64,000 bases of DNA from Mastigamoeba balamuthi (Eukaryota > Evosea > Mastigamoebida > Mastigamoebidae), in assembly GCA_902651635.1 (NCBI GenBank), contig CACRSC010000046.1:190146-254145 (forward strand). Direction: 5' to 3'. Shown in pieces: positions 1 to 10,386 of this stretch (position 1 is the first letter of the stretch; the number at the start of each line of letters is the position of its first letter). The notes under the pieces were generated by a model. The model saw only the letters and a list, made by a program, of their open reading frames with translations. It searched no databases and was not told the DNA's origin. Position numbers and translations under genes: made by a program.

Positions 1-2370
1 AAATAATTCAGGGCATTCTTCGTCTCGAGCATTGATACTGGCGACGTCAGAACGATAGGGCACATCGGGCAGACGCCCCCGATGGTCTGCATTAACGCAA
101 ACGCGGTTGTGCCATCCGAAACGATGATGAACTTGCCACCATCCCGGGCCTTCTTGGTGATATCATCGGTTTCTCTGTCGGTGATGTTGCTGACATCGAT
201 GGAATCGACCTTCACACCCTTTGCCCCAAGCAGCTGACTCAGGGGTCAGAAACTAGCGCCTGTCTCGGGAGGAGAGAGAGAGAGGCTCACATCGCGTTTC
301 AGGGACAAATCCAGGGCGACGAGGAAGTCGTTTGCAATATCTGAGTCCTGGCCTTGCATCTCGCTGCTCCACAGGACAGTGATGTGTTGAGCGTTCTCTC
401 TCTGCACGAGGAGTGACGCTGCTGTCCGAGCCTCCTGGTAGTACGACGCGAACAGGTTGACAACACCTCTGTATGACCATGTTGTGAGTTAAGAGTAGGC
501 AGATGAATATTGGGAGGTCTGCCCGCACTTGCGGAACGGGCTCCTCAGTGCATGCAGTCCAGACATGGGGCCTATCAGCGGAATCAACAGTTTCCCCTTG
601 TCGACGAGATCCATCGAGCGGTTGGCGTCACTCTCCGGCATCGCAGCAATCGCAACGGCCTGCGAAGAACGGTCAGGCTGTGCATGAGGTCAAGCGAGCG
701 CGAGGGCCGTGCCTGGCGAAGGGTCATCTGCTCCACTGAAGCGTTGAAGACGGCATCGGTTGTCTTGCTCATTATGGTTTTAAATTTGCTGTCGCTGCTG
801 TGGGCCCGCATGGAAGCTGCCAGTCCGATGCCAGTCTGCGCGTTGTCGTCCATCCTCGACCGCCAGGTGTACTCCATGAACCCAACGTTGGTCCTGGGAG
901 TCGTGTCGTTCCAGCCGGTCGAGCAGCCGCTGTACTTGAACGACCACGAGGCCATCCCCCAGGTCGACCCAGAGCTTAGGTCCAGGGTCTCCGCATACAC
1001 CTGGTGGGCGCCCTGGTTGCACCAGTCCTCGGACGTCTGCTGCGCCCCCGTCGACCCGACGCCGTCGCCGTAGGGCCCAAGCGTGTAGTCTCCGAAGAGG
1101 CTGAACGTGCGGATATCGCGGAAGATGGTGTCGAGGAAGGTCGCGCGCGTCAGAGGCCACTCGTTGAGCTCGAGAGACCGCGACACAGCCATCGTGATCA
1201 GGCGTCCTGCGATGAACCCCTCCAGCGCAGCGTGCGATATGCTCATGCCTGGCTGGTACTTGGCCATGGCGCTCTGGAACTCCCTGCATTTTCGGTGTGA
1301 GTTGAGCTTGAGACTCGGAAGCGGTGAGGGCGGCCGTACCTCACGATGCGGTAGGGAGAGGGGTTCCACTTGGTCGAGACGGGGTTGGGGACCACTTGGC
1401 TGAGAAACACCGTATCCTCCTGGTTGATAACCCGCATCCAGGTGCTCTTTGAGATGCTCTGGTAGATCTCCGCCCCCTTGGTATACGACGTGGCCGCGTA
1501 CGTCAATCGCGATATGTTCCTGTACGACAACTCCTGGATGATGGGGCCGGCCATGCTGCCCTGCACGACGAGGACCACAGCCTGGGGGTTCCCTCTCTGG
1601 CAGAGCGCCTTTGCAGCCTCTTGTGCCATGGCGCTGACGTCGGCCGGTGCGGACACGACGCTGTGCTTGTACGAAGAGAACAGCGGTGCGCCCCCGATAG
1701 ATATCAGCGTCCTGTTGAGCAGGTCCGCAATTGATCTCCCGAAAGCAGTGTCCTCGTAGAACACGCTCGTGTGGTTCATCCGCGTCCAGTTGCTCGCGAT
1801 GTACGTCACGATGGCGTTGATCTCGTCGCCCGCACTGGCCCTCACCAGGGCCACTCCGGACCGCGAGTTCTGGAGGACAGCCGACTGCGTCCGCAGCACA
1901 TCGCTGCTCGTCTGCCCTCCGATGAACGGCACCGGCACACCGTCGGACCCCACAAACTCCTTCAGCACGCTCAGGTCCGCCTCGCTCGCCGACGACCCGA
2001 CTGTGCCGGCGATGGCGAAGACGGGCCCTGTGCCGTTGGCCCCTGTGCACAGCAGCTGCCGGATGTTCGCCTGCTGCCGCGCGTCGTCGGAGGCGTCGTC
2101 CAGTGTCACCAGCTCGAACTGCACCTCAGACGCCCCGTTTGCCGTGGCGAAGGCTGCAAGCAGGCCCGCGCGCGCGTCGATGCCGGACTGATTGTGGGGC
2201 CCCGACAAAGGGGCCGATTGGCCCACAGCCATCACGACCTTGCCTGTCGTGGAGTTGGCGTTGGGGGCCAGCACGTTTGTGGCTGCGGTGCACGAGGCGG
2301 GGCTCGTCGCCACGCGCTGCACCGAGAGGGCGAGGGCGCAGAGCATGAACGTAGCCTGGTTCGCGTGCAT
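1..2370 (-). CDS. Receptor pseudokinase A, 5' part (cut by left window edge)
   Basis: This is the first member of the ANF-receptor-like family. The ATG at 2370 is chosen because it starts a signal peptide (MHANQATFMLCALALSVQ) that aligns with paralogs B and C. Exons: 2370-1340, 1283-713, 659-529, 468-291 and 233 to beyond the left edge. Exon 1 encodes a type-1 periplasmic-binding fold (VGQSAPLSGPHNQSG, then a GTVGSSASEADLS block). Exon 2 finishes that module (GPYGDGVGS, then WCNQGAH). Exons 3-5 begin a second, shortened copy. Intron 2 (712-660) has a GC donor (CAG|GCACGG); no GT donor there gives a usable intron. The second module, the membrane helix and the kinase-like region lie off the window, so the kinase status of A is unseen. 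Ligand unknown; family assignment is confident, function is inferred. Confidence 0.85.
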
Positions 2371-3049
2371 CGTGTGAGAGACCCGTGTGGTGTGGGACGC
2401 GGTGCTTGTTTGAAAGTGCACTGTTGCAAGAAAAAGATTACTTACTTGGGTGGTTCCGTGTTCATATTCCCTCCTAGGCTATAAGTCCAAACACACGCGT
2501 GCACGTGCGCCTCGAACTTGTGTACCGCGACGGAGGTTCTCAAGGACTGTGGAAAAAAAAGAGAAAGATGCCATGGCAGCGGACAATTTCCTTTTTAGGG
2601 ATGTACATTGAGCCGGTGGCTTCGGAGCGCGTCCTGTTGCGAGCAGTGCTATCTCTACCCCATCTGGCTCTCTTCAGGTTGCCACTGGTTCACGATGCCA
2701 CTCGTTTATCTCCTCTTTCTGGGAAAAAGAGGGCAATGCAAGTTTCCTCTTTGGTATCGAATGCCACAAATAACACCCGGGTTTGAATCGTTCTTCTGGA
2801 GAAGCTGAAACCGGATAGCTCTGTAGGAAAATGCAAAAATTGATCTTTGTGTACAATACTCTTTGTGCACCGGGTGTCGCACAGTGTTGACCTGAAAGCT
2901 CATTCAGGACGAAGTTATAACGGGACATTGTGCTTCTCTCAGCCAAGCTGTCTGATTTGTTTTTCGTAGAATGCAGTTTCGACGTTTGCGGTTCCCACAA
3001 CAGTACGGGGAGGTTTCTGTACTCAAGAACGCATAGCCATATCGTTTAT
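2371..3049. other. Intergenic region between receptors A and B
   Basis: I see no gene here. It holds the upstream region of A and the 3' flank of B, both on the minus strand. Within the first 60 bases is a block (about 2412-2427) reading, on the minus strand, CAACAGTGCACTTTCA. A related block lies upstream of B, D and E. Confidence 0.6.
2412..2427 (-). promoter_or_regulatory. Candidate shared promoter element upstream of receptor A
   Basis: On the minus strand this reads CAACAGTGCACTTTCA, about 45 nt upstream of the A start codon. Receptor B has the same core (CAACAGTGCACTTTTT), and D and E have GGCAGTGCATTTT. Conservation across diverged family members suggests a core promoter or initiator element; no transcription start data are available here. 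Confidence 0.4.
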
Positions 3050-6000
3050 TCAGGGGTTTATGCTCAGATCATTGCGGTCTGGGGGTGGAAAGGAAGGCAT
3101 CTGTCCAGCTCCGGGTGCAATGCTCAGAGTTGGGGTCTCAGACCCAAACGCCAGACCCTGTGGAAGAACAGACGCCATCATCTCGTCGTCCGATGCGTCT
3201 CTCCCGTCGATCGACACCGACACCTCCGACAGCAGGTTGCGAGGTGTCTGCGGCGAGCTCACACTCAGGTCCGTCGGCATCTCGAAGACCCCCACAGACT
3301 GTTGTCAACTGATGTCAGAGCGGCCAAGGGGCGAATGACTTGGTGGAGAGAGCACGCACAGCAAATGTCTGGGGCCAGTTCCTGAGGATCTGGAACACCG
3401 ACGGACGCCTCTCGGGCTCCTTCTGCCAGCACCGGTTCAGCAGTGTCGCCACCTCCTTCGGCGTCGACGGGTGGATCTCTGGCACTGCCCCCTGTTGCTG
3501 TTGCTGCTGCTGCTGCTGCTGTGGCGTGACCTGCTGCAGCTCGACACCGCCTTGGACCGCCTGCGTCGACGTCGAGTGCGCCGGCGACACCGAAGAGGAC
3601 TTGCTCGAGTCGGTCATGGTCGAGTACAGCTCGGCTGGGATGAACAGCTCCCACAGAACAATCCCAAACGCTGGTTGGCGTCACAACACGGTTAGCACAG
3701 TGCGCCATGACTCGAGGTGTGCCAAGTGGTCGCACCAAACACATCGGTGGCAGTTGATGCTGGCTTCCCGTCGATGAGCTCTGGTGCCAGCCAACCCGAG
3801 TGCCTCCTCGTGGCGCTCGACGAGTTCTTGCCCTTCTTGGAGCACCAGAAGTCGCAGATCTTCGTCACCATGCTCCCGTCGATCTGCGGGTCTCGTAAGC
3901 TCGCATGCATGGCGAGAGGTGCCGGCAAGTGACGCACCATGAGGGACTGGCTCGACAGGTTTCCGTGGACCACTGGTGGCTTGGCCGAGTGCAGGTACGC
4001 CAGCCCCTTGATTGTGTCCTGTGGAACCGCCAGTGAGTCACTTCCTGGATAAAAGCCCTCCCAGCACGGATTGGACGGTGGACAGAACGCACGAAAGCGA
4101 TGGCGACCTTGTTGTAGTAGTTCATGTTCATGCTGTTCTTCTTCAGGTACTCGTGCAGCGACCCCGACGCCATGTACTCTGCCCCATCTCCGTGAGTTTC
4201 ACCACAATCTATAGTGCCACGGTGTTGTGTTCTCGCACCACTGACGATGAGCAGGTCGGTCTTTGTCTCGCTGTACCCCAGCATCATCAGCAGGTTGGGG
4301 TGGTGCAGGCTGTGTGTCAGCATCATCTCGCTCTTGATCGCCTGGAGGTCCTCGTGCGTGATCTCCGTCTTGTCGATGACCCGGATGGCCACAGGTGTGC
4401 CGTGCCAGTCCCCGTTGTGCACTGTCCCGAACTGCCCCTTCCCGATGCGCTCCCCAATCTCCAGCTCGCTCCTCTTGAGCTTCTTCAGCGTCGCCCTCCC
4501 GCTCCGCTGGATCGCCACGGCCACGAGGATGAGGGAGCACACGATCACGAAGCCGGGGATGGTGGTCGACAGGATCACAGTCCGATCCGTGTTGTCGTCG
4601 GTCGCGTTTGGCTTCGGGGGGTCGAACTCCTTCCCACATCTCTCATTCTCATTCAGAGAGAAGGGGAAGTAGACGAAGTACTGCCAGTCGCGGATGAACT
4701 GCGTCACGTAGATGCTGTCCATGCCCTGGTTGCAGAGTCTCTCGCCGCTACTTCCGTCGTTAAAGGGACCCACGGTGACTCTGTTGTCGACCTTGAAGTA
4801 CTTCTTCGAGTATATCGCGTCCAGCAGCATCTGCGCCGTCACCTCGCCCACTGTGTCCTCCTCCATGCTCTCAAAGACCGCCGAGATGAACCTGCCGATG
4901 AAGAACCCCTCGAACGAGTTCTGGCCCATATCGAGATCAGAGACCCAGCTCTCGTAGTCCTGCCGCAGCGGGTTGCTCGACGCCAGCATCGACGCTGGCG
5001 GCGTGAGGCTCGTGCGGTACAGATTTCCCCACGTGGCGTTCCTGTGCTTCTTCTCGGTGAGGTAGTCCAGTATGCCGTCAGACGAGACGACAGACGTCAG
5101 CACGATCGGGCACTTGGGACAGGCGTTCCAAACGAGCTCCATGAGCGGCCACGCGTCATCGGACGTCGCCACAATGATGAATGAGTGCCCAGCTTGCGCA
5201 TTCTCGATGATGGACGCATTCTTAGCATCGGTGATGTTCCCCACTTCGATGTCGTTGTACTCCGTGCCGTTGCGCGAGTTGCGGTACCCGAACAACTGCG
5301 CAGGGACCGCCCGTTAGGAGCCAAGTCAGGGGGGCTTTGGGGAGCGAAGAGCGCTCACGTTGTACAACTTGCACAGCTTCATCGCCTCGAGGAAGTCCCC
5401 CGCGATCTCTTTGTGCGTCGCGCCGTTCCAGAGGACGGTGATTTTCGTAGAGCCGTCGATGAGCACGAGGACCGACGCCGCTGTACGGGCCTCCTGGTAG
5501 TACGACGCGAACAGGTTGACAATGCCCCTGTTGCCAGAGGTAAGTGACTGTCTTGTTGCACGGTGCAGTGGGGTCTCCGTACCTCTGGAAAGGCCTCCTG
5601 AGCCCCTGAAGGCCCGAGAACGGCGAGATGAGGGGAAGAAGTGTCTTTCCTTGCTTGATTAGCTCCAGTGTGCGGTCAACTTCATTCTCGGGCAGGCCCG
5701 CAATTGCGACGGCCTGCATGGCGGTGTCAGAGGGCAGGTAAGTGGAGAAGTGTTGCCGTGCCTTGCGGTAATCCATCTGGGCGCTTATCTCATCAATGTG
5801 TGCGTTGACGACTGTCGTAACAGCAAGTTTCCTCTTTCCCTCGTCGCTGTTGTGGGCGCGTGTTGCAGCGGCGAGCCCGGTCCTGATATCGCTCGTCCCC
5901 GTCCCCCACATGCCTTGCTCCTCGTTGAACCCCACGAGGGCCTTGCGCGCCGTGTCGTTCCACTTGGACGAGCAGCTGCTGAACTTGAAGTTCCACCACG

Positions 6001-7427
6001 AAATGTCGACCAGCGCCCCGAGGTACGACAGGTCCATGCTGGTCATGTAGACCTCGTGGGCGCCCTGGTTGCACCAGTCCTCAGAGGTCTGCTGCGCCCC
6101 CGTCGACCCGACACCGTCGCCGTAGGGCCCCAGCGTGAAGCTGCCGTAGAGCTTGAACGTGCGGATGTCACGGAAGATGGTGTCGAGGAGGCTGGTGCGC
6201 GTGAGCGGCCACCCGTTGAGCTCCAGCGACCTGGACACGGCCATCGTGATCAGGCGGCCAGCCATGAACCCCTCCATTGCCGCGGGCGTGAATCTCTTGC
6301 CTGGCTGGTACTTCCTCATCGCCTTGCGGAACTCGCTGTGGTCCCACCCAGTACGTAAGCAACCATAAGGGAGTGAGTGGTCTTGCGGTGGCGTGCCTAA
6401 TGATACGGCTCGATGACACAGGGTTCGCCGGGTTGGGCACAACCTGGGTGAGGTACACGGAAGAGCCGAAGACGAGGGACGTGTTCCACGCGTCGTCGGA
6501 CGCGCTCTCCCAGAGCTCCTCCGAGGTGATCCACGACATCCCGGCGTACATGATGCCCAGCTTGTCTGTGTTGGCCATCTCCTCGATCAGAGCCCCCGAC
6601 ATGCTCCCCGATGCGACGAGGACCACTGCCATGGGGTTCCCTTTCGCGGTCAGAACCTTCGCGGCCTCCTCGGCCACGGCGATGAGGTCTGTCTGTTCTG
6701 TCACGGTCCGGTGTCCGTACGACGTGAACAACGCGGTGCCTGCGAGGGACAACAGCGTTTTGTTGAGGATGTCCACAGCTGCCCTCCCGAACACCGTGTC
6801 CTCGTAGAACACGCTCGTGCGGCTCAGTCGTGTCCAGTTGCTCGATATGTACGACACGATGGCGTTGATCTCGTCGCCCCCGCCGGCCCTCACGAGCACC
6901 ACGCCGGACCGCGAGTTCTGGAGGACAACCGACTGCGTCCGCATGACCTCATTGCTCGTCTGCCCTCCGATGAACGGCACCGGCACCCCGTCGGACCCCA
7001 CAAACTCCTTCAGAACGCTCAGATCCGCCTCGCTCGCCGACGACCCGACTGTGCCGGCGATGGCGAAGACGGGCCCTGTGCCGTTGGCCCCTGTGCACAG
7101 CAGCTGCCGGATGTTCGCCTGCTGCTGCGTGTCGTCGGAGGCGTCGTCCAGCGTCACCAGCTCGAACTGCACCTCAGACGCCTCGTTGGCCGAGGCGAAG
7201 GCTGCCAGCATGCCCGCGCGCGCGCCGAGGCCAGTGCGTTTGTGGGGCCCCGTCAGCGGGGCTGACTGGCCCACAACCATCACGACCTTGCCCGTCGTGG
7301 AGTTGGGGCTGGGGGCCAGCACATGCGTGGCGGCAGTGCACGAGGCGGGGATCGCTGCGGAGCGCTGCACCGCGATAGCGAGCGCACAGAGCAGGATCGC
7401 GGCGGCTGTGTGCTGCCGGGATATCAT
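3050..7427 (-). CDS. Receptor pseudokinase B (tandem PBP-like ectodomain, TM, degenerate kinase)
   Basis: Ten exons: 7427-6397, 6335-5762, 5713-5583, 5527-5359, 5295-4239, 4178-4093, 4018-3938, 3883-3736, 3670-3360, 3298-3050. They sum to 3837 nt, a 1278-residue protein. It has a signal peptide, a full ANF-receptor/PBP-like module (to about residue 500) ending GPYGDGVGS and WCNQGAH, a second shortened module ending VGPFNDGSSG and LCNQGMD, a membrane helix near residues 875-897 (ILSTTIPGFVIVCSLILVAV), then a kinase fold from about 912. The glycine loop IGKGQFG is kept, but VAVK is VAIR, HRD is HGN and DFG is DFW, so catalysis is unlikely. A glutamine tract lies in the C-lobe (exon 9). Introns 1 and 2 use GC donors (AG|GCACG). 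Probably a plasma-membrane sensor signalling by scaffolding; the ligand is unknown. Confidence 0.88.
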
Positions 7428-8687
7428 ATGTTGGTGTGGGGTGGAATATGAAAAAGTGCACTGTTGCGCAGGATGAGGTGCAGGAGTTGGTGTAACTTCT
7501 CGAGCGATTTGGTATCGGCCGCGAGGTCACGGACACCGCTGAACTTGGTTGACAACCTCCCACCTCAGCTCAGAGCCTCGCGCTGCGCCGGCCTCGGATG
7601 AAGGCGGACGGGAGGGAAGGCGTGCCGGGAACCGCCACTAGAGTACAGTCCCTCTGAGCGTCACATACCAAAAATGGCCACAGAAGAGCGGACAATCGCC
7701 GTTTATGGCATTGATGAATTGCGTCGCAGTGCACCTCCAAGCTTGCAATAGGAAAGCTAGTCAGTCGGGAATTCCGCGGAGTGTGCTTCGGACTCCAACG
7801 CGCTGCATTGGTGGAAAGCGCACGCCGTCGGCAAGTGGGGTACTCAGCAGAATTCACTGTCGCGACACGGCAGAACCCGATCATTTTGTCCCTCATTTAC
7901 TTGTGCGGCATTTGTGCACCTCGGGGGGGGGGGGTTGCAGCGCCACAGTCGCCGTGGGTGCTGAGCTCGAGCCCACGGCCGGTCAGTGGGGAGGGCATCT
8001 CTCTCGCTCCTCCGCAGCTGGTGAGGGTGGTTCAGGTAGAGGTGGCCCCTCTTGTCCCCAGTTTATCAATACCATCCGGCCGGACCAAAGAGGAAAGAGC
8101 TATCATTATGGCTGATTTGAGAGCCTCTCCTGGCGCGGTTTGTTGCAGTCCGGTGCAAGTGGACATGCGCTGCGCAACTCTGCCAAACCGGGGCGTGCTA
8201 CGCGATCCTCGGTTACGGGAACTTCCTCCTGGGTGACCCCAGGCAGATGAGGCAATCGCGTCGCTGGTCAGCTGCGACCCAGCGATTGGATTTGTGGGAC
8301 GGCAGGGGCTGCGCTGCTCGTACATGACGTGTGGAGAGGAGGAAGAGGAGGGGGGTCCTACTACAGAGCAGAGAACCCGGGGGGAATGGGAAGTTGGCGC
8401 TGTCTTTGCCGCATCGCACCAGCACACATAGATCTCCGAGAGCAGGAAGTCTCTGGGTTAAACTCAGCGGAGTGCAACAGCATAGTGCGCCGCTTGGGCG
8501 TAGCAGATACGGAGGCAGAGACAGAGACAGAGACAGAGACAGCGGACGAGCGGTCTTTCGTATTAACACCCGGGGGGAGAAATCAACTGACTGACTTCCT
8601 CACAAAAACAAAAAGGACCCCGCAACGGGCAGCCGCGCTCGCCCGCAGAGGCGAGGGGGCAGGGAGAGAGAGAGATAGGAGAAGGCG
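7428..8687. other. Intergenic region with simple repeats
   Basis: I see no supportable gene in these 1.26 kb between receptor B and Bax inhibitor-1. The B promoter lies at the left end, with the CAGTGCACTTTT block at about 7451-7467. A run of about ten G occurs near 7924, and a short GA-rich tract (GAGACA repeats) lies at about 8515-8541. Open frames here are short and have no family resemblance. Confidence 0.6.
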
Positions 8688-9590
8688 TCAGCGGCGGCTG
8701 GTGCGCGACCTGCTGCCGCTGCCGCTGCCGCTGTCGCCCTCCTTCTTGGACTTGGCGAGGATCTGCCAGATGCGGACGGCGATGTTGACAAAGTCGAGGA
8801 AGAGCTCGAGGGCCGAGCGGACGGCGTCGCAGCTGCCGGCGTCCGCGCGCTCGATCATGAGCTGCGTGTCAAACGCCACGAAGAAGCTGAACACCACGAG
8901 GCCCCCGTACAGCTGCACCGCGTAGAGCGCCGCGCTGCGCACAAAGACGTTGGCGAGGCCCACGAGCACGAGGCCCACCAGCGCCGTCCCCAGCACGCCG
9001 CCGAGGTACAGCGCGCTGCGCCGGGGCGAGAGCAGCGCCGAGACGCTGAAGCAGGCGAACACGGCCAGCGCCCCCGCGAGGCCCAGCGGCACCAGCACGG
9101 GGTCCACGCCCGCCACCGCGGCGAGGAACGGCGTCAGGCCCGCGCCCGTCAGCGCGCCGAAGGCCAGCAGCAGGGAGACGCGCGTGGTGTCGGGGTCGGC
9201 GTCCGAGAGCGGCGGGCGCGCGAAGCCGAGGGCGACGACGAGGCCCAGCGACGAGAGCGAGCAGAGAGTGGCGGGCAGCGCCACGTACGCGTTGGCCACG
9301 GCGCCCGCGGCGGCCGCCAGGACGCACCAGCGCGACGAGCGTGTACACGCGGGCCACGTGGCTCTGGACGCGCTTGTCCCTGCACGCCGGCCGTTCGTTG
9401 GTTATTGCGTGAATTCCGCGTTGAATTCGAATTGGGAGGGGTGGGCGAATTGAATTGAATTTTGAATTATGAAGCAGAAAGCAGGAGAGAGCGGGCGGGC
9501 GGCGGGGCGGGCGCACAGGTCGTGGGTCTTGAAGACGGAGCTCCAGCTCGTCTCCGTGCGGAGAGTCCCAAAGGTCCTGCCGCTGAACAT
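8688..9590 (-). CDS. TMBIM6: Bax inhibitor-1 family membrane protein, with a one-base frameshift
   Basis: Two exons, 9590-9517 and 9379-8688, separated by an intron with donor GTGCGCC. The protein has the BI-1 order: FSGRTF start, then SHVARVYTLVAL, several hydrophobic helices, an LLAFGALTGAGL segment, then VAFDTQLMIERADAG and ELFLDFVNIAVRIWQIL near the C-terminus. BI-1 proteins sit in the ER membrane, modulate calcium leak and stress death, and typically have about 240 residues. As written, the frame breaks near 9327: VYTLVAL and CVLAAAAGAVANAY lie in different frames, and removing one G there gives 254 continuous residues. This is either a sequencing error or a genuine lesion. The Ser/Arg-rich tail is unusual. 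Confidence 0.85.
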
Positions 9591-10386
9591 CGTGGGGGTG
9601 GGAGAGACGCGGGTGGCGAGAAGCGAGGGGAATGGCGATTATTTAGAAGAGCCAGATCTGTTCCACGTGGCTTGCTTGATATTTCGACGCCCGCGTATCC
9701 ACAAGTATCTTCGACATTGAAAATCTGTCAGAAAGGGGAGGCGAAATCTGAGGAAAACTGGTATTTCCGCTCTCGGAAGGGACCCTGCCCTGCTGAGCAG
9801 TTTTCCTCCGCATCTGGCAGAGACACCGCCGCTCGCCCCGCCCGCCACCGCGACTCTCCACCGCCCGGTCGGATTCCCCCGGTTCTTTTCGCGAGGAACC
9901 GCCCCTCCGGAGGTGCGTCCGCCCACCCCCCCGGGGCTCCCCCTCCAGCCCTCCCGTTGGGTTCGCCGTTTTCCCCCTTTTTCAACGGGTGATCGCACCT
10001 CCGAAAGGCCTGCGTGCATCACAATCCACTCTGCCCGCGCTCTGCAGCGAAAAAAGCCACGCAAAGGCCCCCCCAGGGCCCTCCGCGGGCTGGGCGACGG
10101 TTGTGGCCACCCCCCAACGGTGGGCCAACCCGTCGCACCCTCCCCCTTTGGTCCCCCCCACTGTTCGTTTGGAGATAGGCGGTCCGATAATATCTGGAAT
10201 ATCCCGGAACGAGGCGCCTGGGTGTTGGGGGGTGTGTTCTTTCTGTGTATTCTCATCGATCGGGGGGGCCGGTGCGGGTTGTGCCGTATTTTCAAACCCA
10301 GCAGCACCCAGCACCCCAGCAGCGGCGCTAGAGCCCCCTTGCGCGCGTCTCCCCCGCCCCCTCGGCAAACCCCGTCCGAGCGCGAC
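9591..10386. promoter_or_regulatory. Divergent intergenic/promoter region, BI-1 and transcription factor
   Basis: About 800 bases between divergently transcribed starts (BI-1 at 9590 minus, IPT/TIG factor at 10387 plus). I see no gene. It is GC-rich with C-runs; no specific site could be assigned. Confidence 0.5.

Noticed and set aside
584-2484. Long open frames on the opposite strand of receptor exons (Arg/Pro/Ala-rich).
   Set aside because: They mirror GC-rich third positions of the real exons, recur identically behind every paralog, and match no family.
5714-5761. In receptor B, the segment at intron 2 as a retained coding piece (48 nt, open, no GT).
   Set aside because: Paralogs A and C must remove the equivalent segment with a GC donor to keep frame, and E must remove it because of a stop, so an intron is preferred; retention in B cannot be excluded.
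8515-8545. GAGACA-type short repeat as a CRISPR-like array.
   Set aside because: No spacers and the unit is 6 nt; it is a simple microsatellite in a eukaryotic genome.
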